Source of the DNA: Oscheius dolichura
Taxonomy: Eukaryota; Nematoda; Chromadorea; Rhabditida; Rhabditidae
Reading direction: 5' to 3'
Length of the DNA: 64,000 bases
Assembly: GCA_932521035.1 (NCBI GenBank)
Contig: OW051495.1
Location: 3,100,001 to 3,164,000, forward strand
A model generated the notes under the pieces. That model was given only the letters and a program-made list of their open reading frames with translations. It did no database searches and had not been told where the DNA came from. Below, piece by piece: positions 33,180 to 46,690 of the stretch. The number at the start of each line of letters is the position of its first letter. Position 1 is the first letter of the stretch. The position numbers and the translations under genes are program-made.

Positions 33180-33370
33180 TGAATAAGATCGCAGGTAAGA
33201 AAACGAAAATGGGAAGAGAGACACCGTGCGACGCGCCTGTCCCTCCAGGGGAGGTAGTTGCAGATGGCCGTCAGAACCTCCCCCGGAAGCTGAAAGGAAA
33301 AAGGAACTGGCTTGAATGGAAATGGAGGACTAGAATCTAAAAGACTGCCGAGATGATGGGAGAAAATCAA
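33180..33370 (-). pseudogene. F-box-like fragment
   Basis: After a TTTCAG acceptor the frame reads LPGEVLTAICNYLPWRDRRV then ARCLSSHFRFLTCDL, a good F-box match. No ATG is found in frame and no downstream repeat domain follows; the frame continues to 33026 with unconvincing sequence. It may be a gene fragment or an exon of an unrecognised gene. Confidence 0.35.
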
Positions 33371-33429
33371 TGAAAGTTGCGTTCAAGTTGACCAATATCG
33401 ATTCATCCACGGCAAGAAAAGTGACAAGA

Positions 33430-33750
33430 TTACCAGTTTTCTTTTGTAGACTCCTTGGAATAGCTTCTGAATCTCTCCACTTCTCTGCGATCCAGCCATC
33501 CTCCTGATCGTTCTCCTGGCCAGCCTCCGAGCCATCCTCCCGGCTATCGCCCGGCAATCTTTTTTCTAGGGCATATCCAACTGTTCTGCCCCTCCTTCAA
33601 CTTTTTAGTTCCTTGAACTTTTTAATTTTGTTGGCTGGGGCAATAGTGGAGGCTGGCCGTCATGAGAGCCTTCCTGGCCACTCCATTTGTACGCCCCCCG
33701 ATGAAATAAAAAAGAAGACAATTTATAATAGAAACGGTATGTGGCTGTGT
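33430..33750 (+). pseudogene. Degenerate duplicate of the BTB gene 3' region
   Basis: The stretch around 33657-33745 matches 32648-32735: TGGCCACTCCATT is shared, the deduced end LATPFVRPPMK-stop parallels LATPFIRLPVK-stop, and the shared AAGAAGACAATT lies just after each stop. A second matching block (33440-33475 versus about 32852-32880, around GTGGACTCCTTGG / GTAGACTCCTTGG) lies before the first instead of after it, so the duplicate is rearranged. No intact frame. Confidence 0.55.
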
Positions 33751-33776
33751 CATTTAGGGCTTGTAGATGATTACCG

Positions 33777-34239
33777 TCAGCTGGATGAGCATCCTCCCAG
33801 CTGATAGCTCTGTCCTCCGTTGCAATTGCAGAGGAACCTCGGCTGGCCATTCACGTAGTCAAACAGTTGTCCCTCTGAATATTCCTCCTTGCTTTAGAGG
33901 TGTCTGGTATTCTTACGACATGCAGAATAGCCCGAATATTTCCAAGTACTGCTGAACGGGTCCCAAGTATATTTGCTCGAGTCCCCGGCCGACTGCCCGT
34001 AACTATAACCGTAGCCGCCGTTCCACCCCCACGGGTCGTAGTAATCCACTGTGCCGGCGTTTACTAGAATGTATTAGTCATTATTTTCGAACTAGCCCAA
34101 TACATTCAGTATCCCGCTGCCAGTAGTTTATGGTAGTCAGTGAGAAGACTAGTGGAACTGAAATGGGCAGATCGTTTTGGAAGAATCAAAGGAAGGACAA
34201 ACCTTGGAGGAAAAGTAGGAGAAGAAATCTCTGAGACAT
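33777..34239 (-). CDS. Secreted Tyr/Gly-rich protein with one Cys-DYVNG repeat
   Basis: Four exons, about 112 residues. Signal peptide MSQRFLLLLFLQVPLVFS, a Tyr/Gly/Trp-rich stretch (VDYYDPWGWNGGYGYSYGQ), then one repeat: WDPFSSTWKYSGYSAC, QLFDYVNGQPRFLCNCN, GGQSYQLGGC. Four cysteines match those of the neighbour at 34378-35209, its tandem paralogue. Introns 40-45 nt. No known domain is recognised. A role in extracellular matrix, cuticle or as a secreted effector is only inference. Confidence 0.65.
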
Positions 34240-34377
34240 TGGCAGCCGGGTGGGGAGAACAATCTAGTCTGGATGGCGAATGAGTACGAAAAGATCAAAA
34301 AATATTGAGAAAGGAAGCGGAATTCGCCAAGGAGGATGTGTTTTGAACTTGAGAGGTGGTCTAGATTTATTCGGGGA

Positions 34378-35209
34378 CTACTTCTTCCCGGCACTCTGGG
34401 GCAGGCCGAGACTTTTTAGGGTGGGAATGGTCGGGTTACAGGTGCCGATCTGGTAGGTCACCCCTCCGAACATCCCGCAGTCGCAGAGGAATCTCATCTG
34501 CCCGCCGTTGACATAGTCGATCCACTTTCCGTCTAGAATGTTTCTCCATTATAGAGTATCCGACAGAACCTACTGCATTCCGTCTGGGCTCCCAGTTTGT
34601 ACCTGCCCGAGGCAGGGTCCCACACGTAACGATAGCCTTGGTTCTTGGGCTTCCTCTCCATCGCCCTGAATATTTCCCGTCTTCCGGGGAGGAGGAGACT
34701 AACTCGAAGGAGGTGTCCGGTACGTTGGCCTGACATCTTCCAATCTGATAGCTGACCCCGCCGTTCGCCCCACAGTCACAGATAAACCGCTGCTGGCCGT
34801 TGACATAATCCACCAGCTGGCCTCCTGAAGGGAGAGGATGTCAAGAAGACGAGAGAGAAACTCACGGCAGCCATAATTTTGTTGTACCACCCATCGCTGG
34901 TATGTCGGGTCCCATTTCATCACGGTGCCCTGGTTGTGGTTGCTCGTGTCCTGGTAGCTGTAGCCGGTGTTGTAGCCGTATCCTCCCCAGCCGTCGTAAG
35001 AATTGTGTTGGGCCTCGACTGTTCCCCACCTATCTAATAAAATTGAAATTCATAAGGAGGAGAGAGGAAGCTTACGGCTGAGGGTGTCCGAGGTCATGGT
35101 AATCGTGCTTTCCGGCACGCAGCATGGGATGATGGCTAAAGAGATGTTTTTAGTATAGAGAAGCAGTACCTAGAAGGAGGAAGAAGAAGCTTTTTGTTGA
35201 AGGCATCAT
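34378..35209 (-). CDS. Secreted Tyr/Gly-rich protein with two Cys-DYVNG repeats
   Basis: Six exons, about 215 residues. Signal peptide from MMPSTKSFFFLLLAIIPCCV, a Tyr/Gly-rich stretch (SYDGWGGYGYNTGYSYQD), then two copies of a roughly 55-residue unit. Unit 1: MKWDPTYQRWVVQQNYGC, GQLVDYVNGQQRFICDCG, GGVSYQIGRC. Unit 2: YVWDPASGRYKLGAQTEC, GKWIDYVNGGQMRFLCDCG, GGVTYQIGTC. Shared pattern: WDP-x(6-8)-C-x(3-4)-[LWF]-x-DYVNG-x-x-RF-x-C-x-C-x(2-5)-GG-x-x-YQ-x-G-x-C. Family unknown to me; paralogue of the gene immediately downstream. Confidence 0.7.
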
Positions 35210-35439
35210 TTTGTAACGGCCAGGCGACACCACGGGTTTATCAAGGTCTCCACACGCCGAAGATCACCTGCGTACGCTGATCAAAATTTAGCACCTTGGC
35301 CGAAGGAGGAAGCCTTATTCTCCGAATTCGTTGGCCAAGGGGCGAGGACAACAGATTACTGTAGGTAGTATAGAGTACGAGCAGATTGAGTTCTAAAGAC
35401 CATCACCGAGTCGAAGGCCAGCTGGCCATTACTGTTGTC

Positions 35440-35660
35440 TGCCCGAGAGGATGGCTGGCTCTCCGGCATCCCCCATGCTCGTGGCGATTTTCCTGAAAAA
35501 TAGCCCCGAGAAATGTCTTGGGCCACGGATTGGGATCGTCCAAAGGTGGAGCTTCTCAGGGACACTGCTAATTTTGCCTGTACTTTTTCCATCTTCCTCC
35601 TCGGATTCGCTGGTAGGGAGGAGAGCTGGAGGAGGATGGAGATCCTAGCCCGACTTCCGG
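35440..35660 (+). pseudogene. Inverted fragment of the SLC17-like transporter gene
   Basis: On the plus strand this matches the minus strand of 37330-37570 closely, for example MLVAIFLKNSPEKCLGPRIG here against MLVAIFLKIALGKVLDHGLG in the gene. Frameshifts and a stop are present. It lies about 1.7 kb from its source in opposite orientation, so transcripts from both could pair. Confidence 0.7.
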
Positions 35661-35868
35661 GTGCACGTGTCCCCGAATGCAGTTTCAACCCGATGGCTGT
35701 CCCCTGTGACCCTTTCTGTTATTTGGAGACGCGGAAAAGGGGGCAGTTCGGCTAGTTGCCGTCGATCAAACCCTATCGAAAAGAGTGTAGGCTGGTTTGG
35801 CCAACACGGGAAATGGGAAGGCATCAATTTATTTACAAGTAGTCTATGTACAGGGGACAAAATGACAT

Positions 35869-36564
35869 CTAGAGAGACCTCGACGGCTGGTTGTTTGAGA
35901 TATTCTGAGCGGTGGAGAGGTCGGCCACTTTCTGTTGGCTGTCCTGAAAAGTCTCTTTGTCTACTTGAATTGAAAATAACTGACCGTCTTCTCGGCCATG
36001 CCCTGTCGATATTGGGCCATCACTTCCTTCTCCTGAACGGGGAATATTTTAAAGGGATTTTCGGAGGGAATACCTTTTTGAGGAAGTACTCTCCCTCGCG
36101 GGCGGCTTCCATCTTCCCGAAGATGCCGCCAGCGTCGCGGATACTTCCCCCGGTGCCTCCTCCCTGAAATTGGCGGGTATTAGAGAGGGAAGTGCCTACC
36201 TTTCCGGCTCCGTCTCCATAGGCTCCACTCATTGCTCGGGCAGCTAGTCTAAAATCACAATTTAATCAAGGGAAAGTAAAGGAAAATATAAGAAATGAGG
36301 GGGAGAGGGGCGCAGTGGCCGACCCGGAACACCCACGTGACGGCGAAAACAAGCGAGGATGGGGAAATACAATGATGCAAAAGCAACAAATACGATGGGT
36401 TTTGAAATATTTGGAGATCGAAAAGTACGAAAGAACTCATTTGTCACTGAATTTCGAAGGAATTAGGGGGGAGGATGAGTTATTGCCAGAAGGGGGCTAC
36501 AGAGTGAAGGAACTCACAGTTGGGGAGTTTTGAGCAGTCGTGTCACAGTAATTTGACGAAGCAT
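35869..36564 (-). CDS. Mitochondrial ATPase inhibitor IF1
   Basis: Inhibitor of F1Fo-ATP synthase hydrolysis in the matrix. Exon 1 encodes a presequence MLRQITVTRLLKTPQ, and a roughly 280-nt intron leads to LAARAMSGAYGDGAGK; then GGGTGGSIRDAGGIFGKMEA and AREGEYFLKK, the inhibitory core almost matching nematode MAI-2. Later exons give EKEVMAQYRQGMAEKT and a non-helical end SNNQPSRSL, shorter and more diverged than the usual coiled-coil C-terminus. TTTTTCAG lies 4 nt before ATG. Introns 2-4 are about 36-41 nt. Confidence 0.85.
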
Positions 36565-36931
36565 TATTCTGAAAAATGTATTTTTATTGGAAAATAGAAG
36601 AAAAGAGGGACAAGACGGTATTCAAGAGGTTTATCAAAAGAATCGGAAAGGCCGCGTCCTCCTCCCTTGGAGGCTTGGGGCCGCCGCATCATACCCAAGG
36701 AGGACAAATCAGGAGGAAGGAGAAGAGCCGTTCCAACTGTTCCCTCGGTCATCCTCCGGTTATTTATACCGAACTTGTCAAAGAATATCAACATTTTCCA
36801 CGTGCAGAAGGCGGCCAACACGAGGTCTCTCTGCAGCCTACTTGAACCCGGTGTTTATTCCAGGCCGTCCTATTATCACAAGCTAAAAATAATAACCGAG
36901 CGTGACAGGGAGCAGTTGTTACTAGTTTAGT

Positions 36932-38635
36932 TTATTCTTTTTGACTGTCTTTTTGTTTCTCGTCGACTGCCCATTTCGAGGATTTCGGCTCGGCGAAGGC
37001 GATGTAGACGACGGAGGTGAGGACACAGAGGAAGGCGACAATGTAGAACAGACGGCTCCACTGGAAATGACCATTGGGGAGGGGAAGACGGCTTCCCCAC
37101 CTCATCCTTCGAGTTGTCCGGCGTCAGCAGGTGGACTCCTCCCGGAAGGAGGATCTGCACGACTCCCGCCACGACGATATTCAAATTCAGGGCGAAGTGG
37201 GCGTGTTGGCCACAGATCTGCTATTTGGTAGGAATTGAAGAGGCAGCTCACAATTTGTAGTGTTCTACCGTATACCACAGGGACGATGGCGTGGATCGAG
37301 GCGAAGATGAGCATGAAGATGAGCGAGGTCACCCGACTGTCGGCCTGGAATGCCCATCCTCCCTCGGCCTTCCGCCCAACCCACGAATCCGGTGAGGAAG
37401 ATGGATAAAGTACTGGCTGCCTCCAAGATTAACAACGGCCCGAAAAATCTCCACTTTTGGGACAGTCCCAATCCGTGGTCCAGCACTTTTCCCAGGGCAA
37501 TTTTGAGGAAAATGGCGACGAGCATGGGGATGCCGGAGAACCAGCCGGTCTCCCGGATGGAGAAGTTCAAAACCTGGAGGACTGGGATTCGAGAAAGAAG
37601 CAAGGGAGGATGACTTGTTTGATGAAGGTGGGACTGTACATCTGATAGACCATCATCCCGATGTAATAGCCGGTGAAGAGGAAGAAACAGGCCATGACGC
37701 CCTTGTCCGTCAGGAGATCGAAGTAGGGGACAGGGGCCTGGAAATCGGGAGATAGTGGAGACGCAAGGGTACAGCTGACCTTCTTTCGGGAAATGGCCTC
37801 CTTCCCCTCCAGGATCGTCTTCTTCTCGTCTTCACTACAGAATCTTCAAAGAATCTCATAAAATACCCGGAGAGGGCGACCTCACCTGTTGCCTGCCACG
37901 TCGTCCGAGTACAGGACGCAAAAGGCGGCGGTGATGAGGGTGGTGAAGAGGGCCAGAATGTAGTAGGTGGCCTCCCATCCGAGGGACGACGAACACATCT
38001 CCCCACCCAGTGCCATAGCCACCAAGGGGCCTATCTGAAGGGGGAGGAGGCAGGAGGATGAGGGAGACCAACCTGGGAGGTGGAGAGGAGGATGGCGAAG
38101 AAGAAGGACGTCTCACTCTTGCTGGACCAGCGGAGGGCGAACTCGTTGATGACGTGCATCTGGCCGGCGAAGGCCACCCCCTGGACCGGGATCTGCCCCT
38201 ATTCAAGTGGGAACTCACAGAGAAGAAGCGGGAAATGAAGGCCGGCCAGTAGCCGAGGGAGTCGGCCAGGGGGTAGAGGACGGAGGAGAGGATGGACAGC
38301 GCTGCGTAGAAGATTATGATGAATCTGGAAGGAGATTGGAATCAGGGAGGACGACATACCTCGTTTCCAATTTATAGGCCAGGTAGAGGGGAAGAGTTCC
38401 AAATGTCATCCCCAGGGCGTTGGCTGTGAACATCCAGGCTTTGTTGGCAGAGTCAGCGAGGTAGTAATCTGGAAGAGATGTCATCTACTGGTATAATTGA
38501 GAGACTACCACTGATCTCGGTCTTATTCGCCGGCTCCTGGCAGATCACTGTGAAATTGAATGCCACCCTATTGCAATAGACAAAACCCACTGATAGCGCG
38601 CCCAATATAAGAAGCAAATAACGAAAATTCTCCAT
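36932..38635 (-). CDS. Major facilitator transporter, SLC17 (anion/phosphate)-like
   Basis: Twelve-helix MFS transporter of the plasma or vesicle membrane. Start MENFRYLLLILGALSVGFVY then CNRVAFNFTVICQ, typical of SLC17 TM1. Later LGMTFGTLPLYLAYKLETRF, GPLVAMALGGEMCSSSLGWE, ATYYILALFTTLITAAFCVL, a cytosolic loop (SEDEKKTILEGKEAI), MACFFLFTGYYIGMMVYQMY and the C-terminal WSRLFYIVAFLCVLTSVVYI. Introns are about 40 nt with pyrimidine runs. Substrate cannot be read from sequence. An inverted fragment lies downstream at 35440-35660. Confidence 0.85.
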
Positions 38636-39005
38636 TATAAGGCCTCTTTCCGTTCAGCGAGTACGTACACTGCCACAATGAGACTGGACCGAGCCGGCAA
38701 TCGACACTCATTTCCATAATCCTGTCCTGTCAGCACTGTTCATTGATGAGAGATGACGATGACACTCGGTAGCCATCTTCCAAAACTGAACTTTCAATTT
38801 TGAAACATTTTGCATGTATTTCATTCGTGTTGCTCCTCGATAGAGGCTCGCTGGTTGCTTTGCAGACTGGAAGGTTTTCTCGATCGTGCAATACGTGAGC
38901 TGCGTACTCCTCCTCATCAGCTTTATGCAAAAAGACCAAACTTTCATTTTCTTCTCACTGCTTCCATTTGCTTTTTTTGCTGACTTAATTTTTATTTACA
39001 GAAGT

Positions 39006-40137
39006 ATGAAGCGGATATGGAATGCTATAGGCAAAACAACAAAGGATACACATTTTCGAGCAAATGCGGTGAAGCAGTTTGAAAAAATTGAATCTGGAAG
39101 CGTAAAGGTAACTTTTATAAATGTCTAGGATATATAATTTCAGGTAGCTGCGCCAAAAGTTCCACGAGAGCAGAAACGGTTTGAAACGGCACAAGAAGAT
39201 CTAAAAGTAAAAGAGGTATTTTTTTTTCACTCATTTTATAGTGCGTTCTAGGAATTAGTACATAAAAATAAGACGTTAGTAGACAATATGGAGAAAATCA
39301 CAATTCATTCAATAGATCCACCAAAGAAAAAAAATCCTGTCAAGTATTGTTCTTTTTTTAAATTAAATCTTGCCCCCAACAGACCTCTTCCATCACGTGA
39401 ATCTGAATGGGAGCATAGAAACGATCCTATATGGGAATTCGGATTTTATGAGCCACCTGCAGATAAAATCCCAAAAGGAAAGCTTCTGTTACGCGAAGCT
39501 CTGGAGGTCATATTCATTTTATTCATACCATTTTCAGTTTTAGATCCTTCGGGCTAAACAAGAGACTAATGTGGAAGGTTCTGATCCAACAGCTGCCAAA
39601 CGTCGAGAATTGGGTAAAGAAGAATATAAAAAAGTGAAAGCTGTGTCACGTCTGGAGCCAGAATTTATAGGCGATATGTACGAGTACTTTAGACCGTTTG
39701 AGAGAAAGGATCATCAAAAGGTAGTACTTTTCAGCCATAACAATAAACGTTTTAGGTGGTGAAAAAGAAAGATCTTGCGGATTTACAAGATTATCTGAAA
39801 GGCCACACCAAGGAAGCAAAACTAACTGATGGAGCCAAAGAGCATGTTCAAGAAATGCTAAAGCGCAGGGTTATCCAAGAAGAATACGACAGGGTGCGCC
39901 TTATTCGTTTTAACCATCAGATACTGTTTTAGTTGGATGACCAAGAAAAGCAGCAGTTTGGCGAGGCAGTACAATCTCTCCGATCAGAAGAACAGGCACG
40001 GCTCATGGAACGATTGAAACAAATCAATGAGGTTTGCGAATATTAAGTAAATTTGATGGTTGGTTTAGATCGAAGACGGGATAAAGAAAGCACAAGAAGC
40101 AGCAACAGCGCCCTCACCAAAAGAAGAAACAAAGTAG
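39006..40137 (+). CDS. NDUFAF4-like mitochondrial complex I assembly factor
   Basis: Start MKRIWNAIGKTTKDTHFRAN follows a TTTACAG acceptor by 4 nt. The family hallmarks are a basic N-terminal NxxxRAxAxKxFEKI-like stretch (ANAVKQFEKIESGSVK), the segment SIDPPKKKNPVKY, the central KIPKGKLLLREALE and LEPEFIGDMYEYFRPFE. A Lys/Glu-rich helical extension (KGHTKEAKLTDGAKEHVQEM) exceeds the human length. Seven exons. Next gene TRMU begins 183 nt downstream on the same strand. The C-terminal extension is the least certain part of the call. Confidence 0.65.
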
Positions 40138-40320
40138 GTTATGTCATATTTATTAGCGATAGGATTAATTTGTTGATTTTTAAGTATCTTTTATTGTTTT
40201 TAATAGACGGGTGAAAAATAAAAGAAATTATGTAGTTCAGATGCATCCTCTCGATAATATTGTCTCTCAAACATACATTTATTTTTACTCTGTTGTATTT
40301 TCCGATATTCAGTTATTTAG

Positions 40321-43467
<3,147 letters not shown>

Positions 43468-43663
43468 AGAGTTTCATCTATTGTGGCAGAGGTTAGAGTA
43501 CACTTTTCGCACCAACTACAATTCCACATTATTAGAATTGTTCATTGTTTTTTTTGCATTTTAGAAATTAATATAGTAAGATCTTTATTTAAACGCTTAC
43601 TTTATCTATTTACAGCGTCTATATGGGGTTAATATCGCAAAGTAGATGCACAGGAGGAATTTT

Positions 43664-44481
43664 CTAGTCTTCATTGAGTGCAAATGGAATAGAGCCGACT
43701 TGTTTTTTGCGGAGTGCTGCTGCTGGCCCACTGACAGCCTGAAAATTGGAATATAGCATTATCAATACAACTGTCAAACGAATGATTCCGCTTTGTTATT
43801 GAGTATATGGAAAGGACGGTAAAGAGGTAAATGTTTTACGGAAATGGGAAGACCACAAGCAAAAGTGAAGCGTTATTTCTAGGAAATAGTGGCGCGATAA
43901 CGGCAAAAAGCTGGTTATACGACTAATCTAGACGACACTCTAGTGTTACAAGCAATTATGTGCTTACCGTAGTAGCTTTGCTGTAAAAAACCTAAAACAT
44001 TTTGCAATGCGCTAGAGTAATCAAGCTATCTGGTCTACCTTTTTTCCTCCTCGCCCCATAAGCATTTCTGTGCAAGGTGATAACAGAGCATCTGAGGGCG
44101 AATTCAAAAATTTGTTCTCTTCAAGCTGACGACGAGCTTTTATTGGTCCAGGAGTTACAGCGGTGATCTTTGTCGATACTTGAAAAGCCTTAATAAAATA
44201 TGTCGAAATATTCAGATTATATCGCTACTCTTTCTGTATTGATGCTAGTATTGCTGGTATCCGCTTCATTTTCGTCTATATCATCGTTATTCTATAAAAG
44301 AATATATTATTACATAGATCAAACTTACGTAGTCTGTATTAGTGAAACTATAAGGAGTTACAGGAGTCAATGGGGTAGCCGGCGTCTCAATGATCATATC
44401 TTTGCTAGAACTGAATGGAGTCGAAGTTTCTTGGGGCGTTTCCTTTTCACGGATGGGGGTCTTTGCTTCGTTGGCGTCCAT
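43664..44481 (-). CDS. Thr-Pro/Ser-Pro-rich protein of unknown function
   Basis: Five exons, about 165 residues. Dense proline-directed sites: MDANEAKTPIREKETPQETS, ETPATPLTPVTPYSF, TPGPIKARRQLEENKFLNSP and LLSPCTEMLMGRGGKK. Ends ALRKKQVGSIPFALNED. A cell-cycle regulated, CDK- or MAPK-phosphorylated protein is a reasonable inference. No globular domain. The 3' end is convergent with TRMU, about 200 nt apart. Confidence 0.65.
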
Positions 44482-44984
44482 TCTGAAAAGTAATATTTAC
44501 AATGATTTAGACATAGGTAGAGAAAAATAACAGGAGTCGGATCTCATGAAACAATGAGAAGCAAGATGGAAAAGACGGCAGACATGTCTTGTCGACATGA
44601 CCGATTTTAAATGCAGTAGTTTCGCGGCTGTGGCGATGGGCCAAACTTGTGAACGGCTGTTGATTTTTCTAGAGAAAACGAGATTTGTTAGCGATTAATA
44701 GTGATTTTTCTACAGCAGAAACCACGTAGAAAAACGAATAAATAGAAATAGCGAATTGTATTATACTATAGAACCTTCTAATACAAAGAAATAAATTCGG
44801 ACTTCTCATGACTACCCTTCCCATTTCAAATGCCAGCGAGGGAAATCAGAACAGAAAAAGTTCATTGTACCACGAAACTTTCATTACTAGTCAAGGATAG
44901 GAGACGATGAGTAGAGAAGAGTCGCTAAAAGAGGACAGAGAAGAAACAAGTCGTCCGAATTCCAATATTCATTGTGCCTCTCGG
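44482..44984. other. Intergenic region
   Basis: About 500 nt between the start of the Thr-Pro-rich gene and the 3' end of the REEP-MSP gene. AT-rich, no supported gene. Confidence 0.45.
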
Positions 44985-46404
44985 CTAAACATTGTAGAGG
45001 ATTTTGATGTTCTTCCTCCTCTTCCACTCGCAGTTCTGCAGCAGTTTGTGGCTGAACTTCTCCACCTTGTCGTCCTCCTTCAGCAGCACGTATTCCCAGC
45101 AGATGCGGTCCTTGCCGTAGTCGAACTCGTTCCACTCAAAGGCCTTCATCGTCACCGCAACGATCATCTTCTTCTTGCTGTCGAGGATGCCGTGTGCCGG
45201 GTAGGCGGTGACTCGCGGGATGGCGTTGCCCTTGATGGCGAAGGCCATCCGATGCTGGGAGTTGTTTATCATCGTCATGTGGTACCTATATTATAATATA
45301 ATATTATGATACACCATGTGATACGTGAGGTTGTCGTGGTGCAAGGGCGCGTTGAAGACGAGCTGATCCTGGGGCCAGAGAATCAGGTCGTGGATATTCG
45401 AGGCCGGGCCGATGTCCTTGTTGTCGATGCCGTCGGTACGGAGACGATACGACGAGTCCCTGGCCATGATATTTGTCTCAGATGATGAGGTGGCCAGAGG
45501 CCGGCCGTCTGTCAATCCTCCAGCCTGGATCGCCGTGGCCACATCCGACTGGACATCCTTGTTGCCGGTTGTTTCGGCGGCGGCCGGCAGCTCGGCAGTC
45601 TTCACCTCCTTGGCGGAACGGGAGGACACGGGCAGACGAGAGGACGCGGGCAAACGGGCAGTCTTTGTCTCCTGGTCCTCGGCAGGCTTGGGAGGAATGC
45701 CAGCTAGCGTCTGTGTCAGCGACTGGCCCGATTTCTAAAGGTACTCTATATATTGAGATGAAGAGAACTTACACGGGCACGGGGCGAATCGCTCTTCTGG
45801 GTCGGATCCAGCGGGCCGTCGTCTCCCTTGGGCGCCTCCTTTGATTTCTTGTCGTCGTAGAGATCGACCGGCTTCTGTGGGATTGGAGAGCGGCCCGTCC
45901 GGCGGCAGATCTTCCTCAGCTCAGAGGAGGTGAGCAGGTTGTTCTCCTCGAGCTTGGCCTCGATGAGTTTGTTGATCTTCTCGGCGAAGGAGCACGGCTC
46001 GAGGAAAAAGAGGGCTAGCAGACACATCTTGCAGATGTAGTAGAGCGGCACGGCCTCGAGGAAGCGATCGAAGGCAGTCAGCAGGCCGAAACAGCCCCAG
46101 TAGACGAGTAACAGGTCACGGACGGGCCGCTCCTCCGGGAAGACGTAACAGGTCAAGACGGGGTAGGCGATGAGCAGGCTGTTGGCCACGAAGAAGGCGC
46201 ACTCGCCCAGCTCCAGGTAGAGGGCCAGGACGATGGCCATCGCCTGGGCCAGCTGGCACGGCATCACGCCCGTCTCCTCGCTCAGGTGGCGGAAGGCCCG
46301 GGCCGAGAAGAACTTCTACAAATTGAAGGCTGCTTTGTTCGGCGGTGAAAGTTGCCAACCTCATCGTTGACATGGGCAGCGAGCTGCTGAAGGATCTGCT
46401 CCAT
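44985..46404 (-). CDS. REEP5/DP1/Yop1-like membrane protein fused to an MSP domain
   Basis: Start MEQILQQLAAHVNDE at an acceptor CTTTGGCCAG. Residues about 15-130 form a TB2/DP1/HVA22 domain: ARAFRHLSEETGVMPCQLAQ, NSLLIAYPVLTCYVFPEERP, LLLVYWGCFGLLTAFDRFLE and VPLYYICKMCLLALFFLEP. A Lys/Ser/Pro linker follows (RRTGRSPIPQKPVDLYDDKK). A 39-nt intron (GTAAGT...CCTTTAG) that carries a stop links it, in phase, to a Pro/Ala-rich hinge and a C-terminal MSP domain: DLILWPQDQLVFNAPLHHDN, INNSQHRMAFAIKGNAIPRV, HGILDSKKKMIVAVTMKAFE, KNIKILYNV. About 425 residues. Such a fusion is unfamiliar to me. Confidence 0.8.
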
Positions 46405-46450
46405 CTGGCCAAAGACGAATGAATGACTGACGTTATCCGACTCACCTTCG

Positions 46451-46460
46451 CTTTTATACC
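46451..46460 (-). promoter_or_regulatory. TATA box of the REEP-MSP gene
   Basis: GGTATAAAAG on the minus strand, 47 nt before the ATG. It implies a very short leader. The divergent PTP gene starts 287 nt from the REEP-MSP start, so both promoters share this interval. Confidence 0.45.
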
Positions 46461-46690
46461 ATATGCTATCACGACCGATTTAAGACTTTTGGACAGGTTT
46501 CGATAGAACAAGGGGGAAAACGAAGGATTGGAAGTGAAAAAGAGACAGAGTCCGGCTCGGTTCCTTTCTACAAGCAGGCAAATTGATTTTACTGGATAAA
46601 AACTTGTAAAGAAAAGAGAAAGGATTAACTCCTATGGAAAGTGGTTCCTTCTTCTAAATGCGCATCTAGTGTGCGGCAGTCTTCTAACCA

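Noticed and set aside
38730-38939. Minus-strand frame with ADEEEYAAHVLHDRENLPVC
   Set aside because: Coding-like composition but it starts with TTG, has no ATG and no upstream exon, and lies in the NDUFAF4-like promoter interval. Kept as unproven.
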